A stretch of DNA of 27,298 bases, taken from positions 1-27,298 of the forward strand of contig CAYLIF010000021.1 in NCBI GenBank assembly GCA_964383845.1. Reading direction: 5' to 3'. Origin of the DNA: JAAZGD01 sp964383845. GTDB lineage: Bacteria > Bacillota > Clostridia > Peptostreptococcales > Anaerovoracaceae. Every line of letters starts with the position of its first letter. Positions within the stretch are counted from its first letter, which is position 1. The notes beneath the pieces are model-generated. The model was not told where the DNA came from. It ran no database searches and was given only the letters and a program-made list of their open reading frames with translations. This document shows positions 1-8,285 of the stretch, one piece after another. The position numbers and the translations under genes were made by a program.

Positions 1-26
1 TGTGGCAGTCCTTTGTCAAATCGAAA

Positions 27-917
27 TCATCCTCTGCTAGTGTGGTTCTTTTCTGTGTTAAGCTCTTGTATACCCAAAGCCGCATTATAAGAACTTCTAA
101 CAAATGGACCTGATGCAACAAATTTAAAGCCTTTGCCCTCAGCAACTTTTTTATATTCTGAGAATTTGTCTGGGTGGATATACTCTTTTAGCTGTATGTG
201 CTCACTTGAAGGTTGCATATACTGGCCTATAGTAAGGATATCACAATCAACTTCTCTGAGATCATCCATGGTAGTGTAGACCTGATCATCTTTTTCACCT
301 AAGCCCACCATAATTCCTGATTTTGTGTAAATTGTTGGGTCTAATTCTTTGGATTTCTTTAATAGGTCCAAAGAGCGACGGTACTTAGCAATTGGTCTTA
401 TTTCGCTGTAAAGGTCTTCCACTGTTTCAATGTTGTGATTCAAAATATCCGGTTTTGCATCAAGTATGGTTTTCAGAGCATCCCAATTACCTTGAAGATC
501 GGGTATCAAGAGCTCAATAGTTGTTGAAGGGTTTTGTTTTTTTATTTCAAGAGTAGTGTGGGCAAAGTGTTGGGCTCCTCCATCAGCCAGATCATCCCTT
601 GTTACTGATGTTACTACAATATGCTTTAAGCCCAGCTCTTTACATGCTCTCCCAATGTTAGCGGGTTCATTTGTATCTATAGTCTCTGGGGCCCCTTTAT
701 TTACAGCACAAAATCCACATATCCTAGTGCAAACATTGCCCAAAATCATAAATGTCGCCGTTTTATTTCCAAAGCATTCTGGCAAATTTGGGCATCCGGC
801 GCTGTCACAAACTGTATGGAGGGAAAGTTTTTCAAGGAGATTCACAGTTTCCTGTATCTGCTCCATATTTGTTACCCGCTGCTTCAGCCATTCCGGTTTT
901 TTATTTGTTTGATTCAT
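27..917 (-). CDS. lipA: Lipoyl synthase LipA
   Basis: This radical SAM enzyme inserts two sulfur atoms into protein-bound octanoyl groups to make lipoyl cofactors, for example on glycine cleavage H protein. The 296-residue protein has both diagnostic cysteine sets: the auxiliary-cluster pattern CX4CX5C at C37, C42 and C48, and the radical SAM pattern CX3CX2C at C63, C67 and C70. It also has the C-terminal RSSY motif at about 274-277. Length and motifs fit an intact protein, and the stop codon lies inside the window. The ATG is preceded by GGAG about 10 bases upstream. The gene follows lipB with a 27-bp gap, so octanoyl transfer and sulfur insertion are encoded together, and both probably belong to a transcript that begins further right with the CDF transporter. 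Confidence 0.96.
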   Translation of the reverse strand: MNQTNKKPEWLKQRVTNMEQIQETVNLLEKLSLHTVCDSAGCPNLPECFGNKTATFMILGNVCTRICGFCAVNKGAPETIDTNEPANIGRACKELGLKHIVVTSVTRDDLADGGAQHFAHTTLEIKKQNPSTTIELLIPDLQGNWDALKTILDAKPDILNHNIETVEDLYSEIRPIAKYRRSLDLLKKSKELDPTIYTKSGIMVGLGEKDDQVYTTMDDLREVDCDILTIGQYMQPSSEHIQLKEYIHPDKFSEYKKVAEGKGFKFVASGPFVRSSYNAALGIQELNTEKNHTSRG

Positions 918-944
918 CGGTTTATTTCTCCATCTTTCGGTTTT

Positions 945-1598
945 TTAAAGTTTACCGCCTTCATGCAGCTTCAAATTGAAAACTTCTTCAAAGCTAGTGA
1001 TCAATTGATCTGAAACTTCTTCAATATCTGGTTCACTTACATAATCTTCTAAGGCACATATTCCAAATTCTTTTATGCCACAAGGATTTATCCAGTGGAA
1101 GTATTTTTTATCTACATTTATATTGAACGCCAGTCCGTGGAATGTTACCCAACGTTTTATCCCAACACCAACGGCTGCTATTTTAAGATTATCTACCCAG
1201 GCCCCTCGGTATTCTGCTTTTCTGCCTCCTGGAATATTGTAATGGTCCAAGACTCTAATCACACATTCTTCTAGTGATTGAATATACCAATGGACATCCT
1301 TTTTTAGTTCAGTCAAATCCAAAATTGGATACACCACAAGTTGACCAGGGCCATGAAAAGTTATATTTCCGCCTCTTTTTGTTTCTACAATATCTATATT
1401 TTCCCCTTCGTAAAATTCTCTGGAATGCAAAAGATTTTCTAAACCACCATCTGTGCCAACTGTATAGGTAGGCAAGTGCTGAAGAATAAAAACTATTCCC
1501 TTGTACTCTTTATTCTTTACTTGTTCAAAGGCCTCCATCTGTTTCGCAAAGGCGGACTCATAGGAAATAGGGCTCAATATTCGAATTACTTTATACAA
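945..1598 (-). CDS. lipB: Octanoyl-ACP:protein octanoyltransferase LipB
   Basis: LipB moves octanoyl from acyl carrier protein to the lipoyl-domain lysine, giving the substrate for LipA. The 217-residue protein shows the family block RGGNITFHGPGQ at about 75-86. The catalytic pair of the family is visible as K139 (in LKIAAVGV) and C173 (in INPCGI). The start appears to be TTG, with AAAGG about seven bases upstream. It lies 30 bp downstream of the flavodoxin/ferredoxin gene and 27 bp upstream of lipA. Having LipB and LipA together indicates de novo lipoylation rather than only scavenging; no lplA-type ligase is seen in this window. Confidence 0.95.
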   Translation of the reverse strand: MYKVIRILSPISYESAFAKQMEAFEQVKNKEYKGIVFILQHLPTYTVGTDGGLENLLHSREFYEGENIDIVETKRGGNITFHGPGQLVVYPILDLTELKKDVHWYIQSLEECVIRVLDHYNIPGGRKAEYRGAWVDNLKIAAVGVGIKRWVTFHGLAFNINVDKKYFHWINPCGIKEFGICALEDYVSEPDIEEVSDQLITSFEEVFNLKLHEGGKL

Positions 1599-1628
1599 TG
1601 TAGTACCTTTACTTTCAATTATTTTAGC

Positions 1629-2489
1629 TTACAGAAACCATTGGTTGGCTTTTGCTTCTGAAAAAGTTGTTTCAATCTGTTCTTTATGACCTAAAAACCC
1701 TTCATCATCGTAGTATTTTGCCTCTACTGGGCAAAATTTTATGCAAGCTCCGCATTTAATACATATTCCTGGTACCTGGAAAGGGTCTTCAAAGGATATG
1801 GATTCCATTGGGCAAAGCTGTGCACACAGCTTGCAATCTGTGCAAGTATCTAGAGTTTTGGGTTTAACCTTTAGTATCTTGACAGGTTCACCTGACATAT
1901 CTCTTGGGGTGTAATATGGGCGATAAGGGACTTCCCCTTGGACAAAAAAAGCTTCCTCCAAATGGGGGTTTTTAATTGATTTATAGCCATCCCTTGAGGA
2001 TATTTCTTCTTGAGATGAGTTTTGAATTTTATCAGCGATTCGTTGGGCGAAGTCCTTTAGTTCCTCTAGGTCTTTTGTGTTTGGGCGGCCTTTTCCTAGT
2101 GTTTGTGAAAAAGAATGTTCTCCCACAAAGGCCCCTGCACCAATAACTCTAAAACCATCTTCTTTCATTATATCTCTCAGTTCCACCAAGGCATCGTCAA
2201 AGTTCCTGTTTCCAAAAACAGCAAAAACCACTGCCATGGCTCCCTTTCCCTGAATAGAAGCCAAAAAATCTTTTAAAACATTGGGAACTCTTCCCGCGTA
2301 CACTGGTACTCCCAATACAACTAGGTCTTTTTGGGTAAAAGAATAGGCCTTCTGTCGATTTGCCTTAGGCGTAAAATCTATTTTTTCTATCTCTCCTAAA
2401 CCCATCTGATCTGCTAAAGCTTCACCAAAGGTAGTTGTCACTTTTTTTGTTGTTCTAGTGGGACTAAAATACATTACATTAATTTTCAA
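1629..2489 (-). CDS. EFR1-type flavodoxin-like/double [4Fe-4S] ferredoxin protein
   Basis: The 286-residue protein joins an N-terminal flavodoxin-like domain (about 1-155; FSPTRTTKKV near residues 8-17 resembles an FMN phosphate loop) to a C-terminal bacterial ferredoxin domain. Two complete cluster motifs are visible: C216, C219, C222, C226 and C243, C246, C249, C253, each CX2CX2CX3CP. This is the layout of the EFR1 family of clostridial electron carriers; the physiological partner is not known. The start is TTG with AGAGG eight bases upstream. The gene sits 21 bp after the CDF transporter and 30 bp before lipB, so it is probably co-transcribed. An electron-supply role for LipA, a radical SAM enzyme that needs reduced clusters, is possible but is only an inference from position. 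Confidence 0.88.
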   Translation of the reverse strand: MKINVMYFSPTRTTKKVTTTFGEALADQMGLGEIEKIDFTPKANRQKAYSFTQKDLVVLGVPVYAGRVPNVLKDFLASIQGKGAMAVVFAVFGNRNFDDALVELRDIMKEDGFRVIGAGAFVGEHSFSQTLGKGRPNTKDLEELKDFAQRIADKIQNSSQEEISSRDGYKSIKNPHLEEAFFVQGEVPYRPYYTPRDMSGEPVKILKVKPKTLDTCTDCKLCAQLCPMESISFEDPFQVPGICIKCGACIKFCPVEAKYYDDEGFLGHKEQIETTFSEAKANQWFL

Positions 2490-2510
2490 AATCTATACCT
2501 CTTATCATGT

Positions 2511-3695
2511 CTATTTTTCAACTTCCAGTTTTGTGTAATGCTCGTCAAATGTTATTTGAGCAGTATATGAAGGCTTTATCTTTTTTAACTCTGTTTCTAT
2601 CTTAAGATGAATTTCTTCTTTGGTCAAGGCGCATTCGCTTGTCATTTCACAATGGAATGATATGTCCGTTTGTGTTTTGTTAGTGGTTACTCTCAAACCG
2701 TGAATTCCTGAAACGCCTTCAATATCCTTTATGGATCCATTTACAACATCCTCAAGATTATTAACTAGGGGGTCGTCTACTTTAACAGGGTCCATGTGGA
2801 CCACCACTTCTATTTTTAATTGTTCTTTCAAAGTATCTTCTATTTCATTTATTAGATCATGACTTTTCATCACGTCTACTGCTGCATCTACTTCAACATG
2901 AAGAGAGGCAAAGATGCGGCCAGGACCATAGCTATGAACCATTAGGTCATGAAAACCTTTAGCGTCTGGAAATCCATTTACAATCCTGACAATTTCTTTT
3001 ACCAGTTCTGGGTCTGGAGCTTCTCCAAGTAGTGGGCTTGAACTTCGGCGAACCAAATCAACACCAGAAAAAATAATAAATAGAGCAACAAAGGCTCCTA
3101 TATAGCCATCAATATTTAAAGTGGTGGTCATTCCAACTATAACGCTTATGAGAACAGCTGTGCTGGCAATTACATCATTGCGAGAGTCTGTCGCCGTTGC
3201 CAGTAAAACAAGGCTGTCAATTTTTTTGCCTGCCGCCTTATTGAAGGCCGCCTGCCAAAGCTTAATTAGTATAGCACCAGCTAATACACCTATAGCAAGC
3301 CAGCCCGTATCTAATGGTTGAGGATTAAAAATTTTAATAACCGCCTCTTTTAAAAGCCCTACACCAACAATTATAATAATACCTGCAATTATTAGGCTGG
3401 TTATATACTCTATTCGTGCATGGCCATAAGGGTGGTCTTCATCTTCTGGTATTGCTGCAAGCTTAAAGCCAACCAAGGTAATTACAGAAGAGGCTCCATC
3501 ACCTAGATTGTTAAGACCGTCTGCCAGTATGGCAATGCTTCCTGTAATAATTCCCAGAGTTATTTTTGCTCCACTAAGAATAAGGTTACTTATAATTCCC
3601 ACGATTCCTGCTAGCCTACCATAGCTTTCACGAACCGTGGCTTCTTTTACGTTTTCCCAGTCCTTAACAAGCCCCTTAAAGAGAATATCAAACAC
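2511..3695 (-). CDS. Cation diffusion facilitator transporter, probably manganese-type, with a second C-terminal domain
   Basis: This is a CDF-family metal/proton antiporter of 394 residues with about six membrane segments between residues 30 and 210. Family hallmarks include HPYGHARIEY at about 88-97. By alignment with known CDFs the transport site should be N62 and D66 in one helix and D170 and D174 in another. This N-D-D-D set is typical of MntE-like manganese exporters, whereas zinc exporters usually have a histidine. After the normal cytoplasmic dimerisation domain (about 225-310) there is a second, diverged copy-like domain to the end, which makes it longer than the usual 300 residues. 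The start is GTG, 12 bases after a strong AGGAGG. A terminator separates it from the microprotein gene upstream. Confidence 0.9.
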   Translation of the reverse strand: MFDILFKGLVKDWENVKEATVRESYGRLAGIVGIISNLILSGAKITLGIITGSIAILADGLNNLGDGASSVITLVGFKLAAIPEDEDHPYGHARIEYITSLIIAGIIIIVGVGLLKEAVIKIFNPQPLDTGWLAIGVLAGAILIKLWQAAFNKAAGKKIDSLVLLATATDSRNDVIASTAVLISVIVGMTTTLNIDGYIGAFVALFIIFSGVDLVRRSSSPLLGEAPDPELVKEIVRIVNGFPDAKGFHDLMVHSYGPGRIFASLHVEVDAAVDVMKSHDLINEIEDTLKEQLKIEVVVHMDPVKVDDPLVNNLEDVVNGSIKDIEGVSGIHGLRVTTNKTQTDISFHCEMTSECALTKEEIHLKIETELKKIKPSYTAQITFDEHYTKLEVEK

Positions 3696-3751
3696 CTTAT
3701 TTTATTTCCTCCTGTAATTCCGCCTAAGAATTTTCATCTTTTCCCCTAGTT

Positions 3752-3786
3752 AAAAAAACACCCATCCATGAAAACATAGGCGGGTG
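3752..3786 (-). terminator. Rho-independent terminator after the microprotein gene
   Basis: Read on the minus strand, CACCC pairs with GGGTG, with an inner CTATG/CATGG stem and a TTTT loop, followed at once by a run of seven T. It lies 25 bp after the microprotein stop codon and upstream of the CDF gene, so it should close that short transcript. Confidence 0.85.
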
Positions 3787-3810
3787 CTTTTAGAAAGCCA
3801 TTTTCCTATT

Positions 3811-3969
3811 CTAGTAGTATACTTCTTTTTTGTCTTTATCTTTTCTTGTTATCCACATATAGATCAGTGTGGGAACTGCAAGTAATATTGACAGAACACC
3901 TAAAGCAATAAAGCCACCTTGCTTATTGGTTTTTGGAATAACATCTTCTAAACTGTATCTCTTAGTCAT
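3811..3969 (-). CDS. 52-residue single-pass membrane microprotein
   Basis: A short open frame encodes 52 residues starting MTKRYSLEDVIPK. One hydrophobic helix (about residues 19-40, GFIALGVLSILLAVPTLIYM) is followed by a strongly charged tail, TRKDKDKKEVYY. The pattern suggests an N-out/C-in or re-entrant small membrane protein by the positive-inside rule. AAGGGG lies eight bases before the ATG. A TGGTATAAT extended -10 element lies about 60 bp upstream and an intrinsic terminator follows, so it is a complete independent transcription unit. I do not recognise a family. The flanking genes (mutase reactivase and metal exporter) do not settle its role. Confidence 0.72.
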   Translation of the reverse strand: MTKRYSLEDVIPKTNKQGGFIALGVLSILLAVPTLIYMWITRKDKDKKEVYY

Positions 3970-4023
3970 AAGTTTATCCCCTTTCGGTTTTCAAATACGG
4001 GTTTCGCTTTTCATATTACTTTT

Positions 4024-4029
4024 ATTATA
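4024..4029 (-). promoter_or_regulatory. Extended -10 promoter of the microprotein gene
   Basis: On the minus strand TGG-TATAAT forms a consensus extended -10 element. The -35 region is weak (GTTTAC at 16 bp), as is usual when TGN is present. The start of transcription would be near 4017, giving a leader of about 48 nt. Confidence 0.6.
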
Positions 4030-4127
4030 CCATCAGACTATGAAAGTAAACGCAAAGTTCAGTGTTTGTAAAAATATTGTAACAAAGAGTTTTGCTGGTT
4101 TTTAATATTTTCATTCTAGCCTAAGTG

Positions 4128-5567
4128 TTATGGGAACTGGATTCCCAGGCTTTGTTGCAAAAGTTTTATAGCTCCATCTTTGTATTTCAAGGAAAGTACT
4201 CCAAGAGAAGCCATTATATAGTCCTTATCTACTAATATATTAGCATGGTCTCCAGGTGTTAAGAGAAGACCAGTATCTCGTTTTTGGGTTATGGTCTTCA
4301 TTATGTCTCTTCTATTGGGTAGTCTTGTTAACGCTCCGCCAGTTCCTACTATGTATTGTACTTGAGTAAGGTCCTTTCCTTGTGCAAGAGTGGTTCTTCC
4401 CGAAGGGCCGTATACGTATCTAATAGTCCCTGCGTGACGCTCTATGGCTCTTGTAACTGCTTCCAATGTAAGCCGCTCAACAAGTTGGATTTCATCTTCG
4501 CTTTGTGGGATGGGATGATAGTTTTCCATTAAATCTTCCAAGTCTAGACCCTTTGCTTGCAGTTCTTTGCTCAGTTTTTCCTTGCCAATAGACTCAACGA
4601 TTTTAGCCATATTTACGTAAACTCCAAGATCTCCTTCCACTGTTCTCTTGGCCTTAGGTTCAGGGCTTATGAGAATTCGGGAGATTTCATCGGAGTCTTC
4701 AGTTACTGAATGAACATCCGTCGTAGCCCCGCCAACATCAAGAACTATAACATTTCCAAGACATTCATAAAGAAGCTTTGTGCATTCCATAACGGCTCCA
4801 GGGGTTGGAATAATTGGGCCAACCACCATATCTCTTACATGTTCCATTCCCGGGGCGTGGATGATATGTTCTTCAAAGGCTTCTTGGATTACCTTTCTGC
4901 AAGGTTCAACATTTAAATCATCAATTTTTGGATAAACGTTTTCTACAAGATATAACCGCCTGTCTTCAAATATAAGCTGCATTTCTTCTTGGTTTTCGAT
5001 ATTGCCTCCGTATATAACGGGGGTTTTATCTTTAAGGGTATTCAAAAGCTCTGCATTAGCAATAGCAGTATCCCTCTCACCATAATCAACCCCTCCTGCA
5101 AGGAGAATAAGGTTAGGCTTAATGTCCTCAATCTTTTTTAAGTCTGTTCTACGAAGTTTGCCAGCTGTTATGAAATGAATTATTGCTCCCGCTCCTAAGG
5201 CTGCTTCCTTAGCGGCTCTCGCTGTCATATCGTAAACCAGTCCATGAACAGTCATCTTTAACCCACCTGCTGCCGATGATGTAGCAAGCATGTCTCCATA
5301 TTCCAAACCGTCTATGCCTTTAGAAGCACATAGGTCATCAATGGCTCCTTGAAGGCCCACCCTAACATCACCCTCTTCTACTGATGTTGGAGCTTGGCCT
5401 TGTCCATAAAAGAGGGGGCAAGCCCCCTCTAAGTCTGTAAAAGCATTTACCACAGTAGTGGTAGACCCTATTTCTGCTACCAAGACATCAACTCGAATTG
5501 TGTTTTTTTTAACTGCGGCCTCTTGGTTGTTCATGGTTTTTGCTTTTGCTAGGTCTTGGTTATTCAT
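4128..5567 (-). CDS. GlmL/MutL-family actin-like ATPase, putative ornithine aminomutase reactivase
   Basis: This 479-residue protein belongs to the GlmL/MutL family found beside adenosylcobalamin-dependent glutamate mutase and ornithine aminomutase genes. Actin/Hsp70-type nucleotide loops are visible: AEIGSTTTVVNAF at about 31-43 (phosphate 1) and LDVGGATTDV at about 276-285 (phosphate 2). GPSGRT and VGTGGAL lie further on. By analogy with diol-dehydratase reactivases it probably exchanges damaged cobalamin or assists assembly of OraE; this is inference. It is the last gene of the ornithine operon, 82 bp after oraE. AGGA sits nine bases before the chosen ATG. A second in-frame ATG 33 bases on begins a near-repeat (MNNQE after MNNQD) but has no ribosome-binding site, so the upstream start is preferred. 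Confidence 0.85.
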   Translation of the reverse strand: MNNQDLAKAKTMNNQEAAVKKNTIRVDVLVAEIGSTTTVVNAFTDLEGACPLFYGQGQAPTSVEEGDVRVGLQGAIDDLCASKGIDGLEYGDMLATSSAAGGLKMTVHGLVYDMTARAAKEAALGAGAIIHFITAGKLRRTDLKKIEDIKPNLILLAGGVDYGERDTAIANAELLNTLKDKTPVIYGGNIENQEEMQLIFEDRRLYLVENVYPKIDDLNVEPCRKVIQEAFEEHIIHAPGMEHVRDMVVGPIIPTPGAVMECTKLLYECLGNVIVLDVGGATTDVHSVTEDSDEISRILISPEPKAKRTVEGDLGVYVNMAKIVESIGKEKLSKELQAKGLDLEDLMENYHPIPQSEDEIQLVERLTLEAVTRAIERHAGTIRYVYGPSGRTTLAQGKDLTQVQYIVGTGGALTRLPNRRDIMKTITQKRDTGLLLTPGDHANILVDKDYIMASLGVLSLKYKDGAIKLLQQSLGIQFP

Positions 5568-5576
5568 TGATTGTTA

Positions 5577-5612
5577 TCCTTATTCTTGTCTTCACTTTTG
5601 TTCCTTATTCTT
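5577..5612 (-). repeat. 11-bp direct repeat containing the ribosome-binding site
   Basis: The sequence AAGAATAAGGA (minus strand) occurs at 5587-5577 and again at 5612-5602, 25 bp apart. The copy nearer the GlmL-type gene supplies its AGGA ribosome-binding site. The start codon region just downstream is also partly duplicated. Confidence 0.7.
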
Positions 5613-5649
5613 ATTCTCGTCGGTTCAAATTATTTTTTTCATTTTACGT

Positions 5650-7860
5650 CTACTTTTCATCTCTTCTTCGTTGGCGTTCTTCAACAATAAAGGATGCTAC
5701 ATCTATACCATGGGAGTTTCGACCAAAGGCAGCGTCTACCCCTGTTTTTAAGGCTTCTTCAGGAACAACCTGAGTTCCACCGGCACAGATTATAACCTTG
5801 TCTCGGATACCTTTTTCCACTGCTAGCTCGTGGATTCTCTTCATGTTCTTGTAGTGAATATTGTCGTGAGAAATTATTGTAGATGCTAAGATTACTTCCG
5901 CATTTAGTTCAACTGCAGCGTCAACTAGCTTTTCTACTGGAACGGAAGTGCCTAAATACTCTACTTCGATTCCGAATCTTTCTATTCCACCGTGCTTGAT
6001 ATCAATAATCTCCCTTAATCCAACGGAATGCTCATCTTCTCCAACAGTTCCACAAACTAATTTTAGAGGGAATTTTTCTATGTCTTCTCTTATCTCGTCG
6101 TCGCTTAAGGGAACCACTTCTTCAGGAATAACTAGCTTAGAAACATCGATGTCAAAACCAACTTTAGCTTTCATTTCGATTCTGGTACCTTCTGCTTCTT
6201 GCATTACTTCACGACTTATAACTTCAGGCTCTAAAAGGCCCATTTTTTTACCGATTTCCACAGCTACAAGCTCTGCCACCCTCTTGTTGAGAGGAAGGAA
6301 CATAGTTAGCATTATAGTACCGTCAGCCAGCCATTCCATTTCAGGTTTAACGAAGTCTGAGTTTCTGTATTTTTTATTGGCTTCCATTCTCACATTAACA
6401 TTGTCTTCCATGTCAAGCTCGTCAATGTAAACAATTTTGCTTCGGTCTTCAAATGTGCAACCTCCAATAAGGGCGCTTGGATCCTCAGGGTCACCGCCAT
6501 ACTGTTCAACATTGTTATCACCAAAGTGGGCAGTTACAGGTGCCATATAATCTTCGTCTCTTTCGTAAATATAACCATAGCCGATACCGCCTTCAATTTT
6601 TCTTGCGATACCGTCGCCATTTCTGGCAGGGTACATTGCAGAGTCTACAAAGAAGCCTTCTTGGACTGCATTGAAATATCCTCCTACTTGAAGCACTTCT
6701 TCCATAAAGAGGCAGGCTCTTTCTTTGATCTCTCTGGCGTGTTCTCTTAAAGGACCGTCTTTTTTCAGTTCAATCATATCCATTATTCCATCAAGTCCAA
6801 TCATGGTCTGCTTTGCTGTGTCGCAAGCTTCTATATTATAGATGTGCCAAGGAACGTTACGGCCTTCGTCCGGGGTAATTGTTGATTGAATATCAGCGCT
6901 TGTTAGCTTACTTATGAACATGTTTAGAACATGGGTAACGGTAGCCTCTCTGGCCGATGAATCGATATACTTAGTGTTCATTTGTGCACGCATTTTATAT
7001 CGGTTACAGAAATCTCTAAGAGCCACTGCATAAGGCAAGTCCATGTACATACAAGGCGCTGGGGTTGCTGTAGGTGGCACTGTTGATAGACAGATATTCT
7101 CAGGTTTTATTCCTGCGAGTTCAGAGAACATGGAGTTAAGGGCATGCTGAACAATTAATTCTGGCATTACCTTCCAGGCATCTCTAGCTGTAGCATTAGC
7201 ATTATGGGCACCGTCTATTTGGGCAATATCTGCCCAAGCCAAAATCTTTTTGGATTCGCATGCATCTACAAAACTTCGCACACAGTTTATGTTTCGGTAA
7301 AGAACATTGTATTGGGGATCCTGATGGGCACCATTAATGCCTTCTTCCGCAAACATTACCGCTATATCAGGACCTGCCACTCCAGAAACATAGGAGTGAT
7401 AGTTGATTGGTCTTCCTACTTCGTCTTCAATTATGTCAAGGGCTTTTCTCTGAGCTCTTACTTGCTTACGAGTAATGGCAACTCCTCCAATTCCTTGAGG
7501 TGTACCTTCAATAAGACCATCCATATGAGACTGGCCAGCAGTCCTTATAACCATAATATGGTCTGCTCCGTGCCAAGCCGCCATTCTCATCCTTCTGATA
7601 TCGTCCTCAAAACGTCCCGAGGCAATCTCAGTTGTTATAACTGGCATACTTTGAGGGTCAATATTATCAAAATATTTTGCAGGAGGAAGAGGCACACTAT
7701 TCTTTAAAGGTTTGGATGAATCCCTATAGGTGAAGGGACCCATTTGTTGCTTGGGGACGTGTTCTCTCCAAGTCCATCCCTTTCTTCGAGGCTCATACTT
7801 ATCTAAGTCTTTGAGTATGTTTTCAATATCTAGCTTTTCATTTGTTTTTAATTCTGTCAT
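5650..7860 (-). CDS. oraE: D-ornithine 4,5-aminomutase large subunit OraE
   Basis: OraE is the catalytic subunit that uses adenosylcobalamin and PLP to convert D-ornithine into 2,4-diaminopentanoate in the cytoplasm. The protein is 736 residues from the ATG chosen here. The C-terminal B12-binding domain carries the base-off motif DEHSVG, with the cobalt-ligand histidine at H611. A lysine exactly 11 residues later (K622) matches the spacing known for the cobalt-ligand histidine and PLP-binding lysine of the Clostridium sticklandii enzyme. The N-terminal part is the barrel domain. A frame open from a GTG nine bases upstream exists, but that GTG lies inside the AGGAGG ribosome-binding site, while the ATG at 7860 is eight bases from it. 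oraS ends 14 bp upstream. Confidence 0.96.
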   Translation of the reverse strand: MTELKTNEKLDIENILKDLDKYEPRRKGWTWREHVPKQQMGPFTYRDSSKPLKNSVPLPPAKYFDNIDPQSMPVITTEIASGRFEDDIRRMRMAAWHGADHIMVIRTAGQSHMDGLIEGTPQGIGGVAITRKQVRAQRKALDIIEDEVGRPINYHSYVSGVAGPDIAVMFAEEGINGAHQDPQYNVLYRNINCVRSFVDACESKKILAWADIAQIDGAHNANATARDAWKVMPELIVQHALNSMFSELAGIKPENICLSTVPPTATPAPCMYMDLPYAVALRDFCNRYKMRAQMNTKYIDSSAREATVTHVLNMFISKLTSADIQSTITPDEGRNVPWHIYNIEACDTAKQTMIGLDGIMDMIELKKDGPLREHAREIKERACLFMEEVLQVGGYFNAVQEGFFVDSAMYPARNGDGIARKIEGGIGYGYIYERDEDYMAPVTAHFGDNNVEQYGGDPEDPSALIGGCTFEDRSKIVYIDELDMEDNVNVRMEANKKYRNSDFVKPEMEWLADGTIMLTMFLPLNKRVAELVAVEIGKKMGLLEPEVISREVMQEAEGTRIEMKAKVGFDIDVSKLVIPEEVVPLSDDEIREDIEKFPLKLVCGTVGEDEHSVGLREIIDIKHGGIERFGIEVEYLGTSVPVEKLVDAAVELNAEVILASTIISHDNIHYKNMKRIHELAVEKGIRDKVIICAGGTQVVPEEALKTGVDAAFGRNSHGIDVASFIVEERQRRRDEK

Positions 7861-7874
7861 TTGGCCCACCTCCT

Positions 7875-8231
7875 CTATTTACGAAACAAAGCGACGACTT
7901 CGTCCCAATGCTTTCCATTCGCTAACAGAGTTCCTGCTTCTTGAACAGAAATTCCTTCAGCTTGAGCCAACTTATATACAACATGTCCGGCACCTTTTCC
8001 CATAAGGCCCCTATCCATACAGCCTTCTACAATGGGTTTTGTTTCCATGGATGAAATACCCATTCTCAAAAGAACAGACCGTTCAATAGATGGGGTAGTG
8101 TTTTTCCTACCTAATTCAAGCATTGGCTCAACTACTTCTCGAGTTAGTGCCCAAAATCTTTCATATAGTTCTTCATCGGTAAGGTCAGCAATGTGTTGAC
8201 GTCTTACCTCAAAATCATCTTCTCTTTTCAT
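7875..8231 (-). CDS. oraS: D-ornithine 4,5-aminomutase small subunit OraS
   Basis: This 118-residue protein has the length and position of the small subunit that pairs with OraE as an alpha2beta2 mutase. Recognisable family stretches include DLTDEELYERFW (about 16-27), VLLRMGISSMET and GKGAGHVVYKLA. It contains no cofactor motif of its own, consistent with its supporting role. The ATG has AGGAG about 11 bases upstream. It lies 54 bp after ortB and 14 bp before the OraE start, so the two subunits are likely made in balance from one mRNA. Confidence 0.95.
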   Translation of the reverse strand: MKREDDFEVRRQHIADLTDEELYERFWALTREVVEPMLELGRKNTTPSIERSVLLRMGISSMETKPIVEGCMDRGLMGKGAGHVVYKLAQAEGISVQEAGTLLANGKHWDEVVALFRK

Positions 8232-8285
8232 AAAGTATTCATCTCCTCGCTTTTGTGTTTCAAGAGCTACAAAGTATTACTGGAT

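Noticed and set aside
4071..4111. Possible terminator after the reactivase gene
   Set aside because: The stem is only eight A-T pairs (AAAATATT/AATATTTT) around a 25-base loop, too weak to list as a terminator.
5948..6430. Open frame of 160 codons on the plus strand
   Set aside because: Antisense to the conserved C-terminal part of oraE; serine/isoleucine-rich composition reflects the complementary strand.
7204..7707. Open frame of 167 codons on the plus strand
   Set aside because: Entirely antisense to oraE, which is a clear full-length enzyme; no ribosome-binding site or family features.
7858..7869. Upstream GTG start for oraE
   Set aside because: The GTG is part of the AGGAGG ribosome-binding site; the ATG three codons later has correct spacing.
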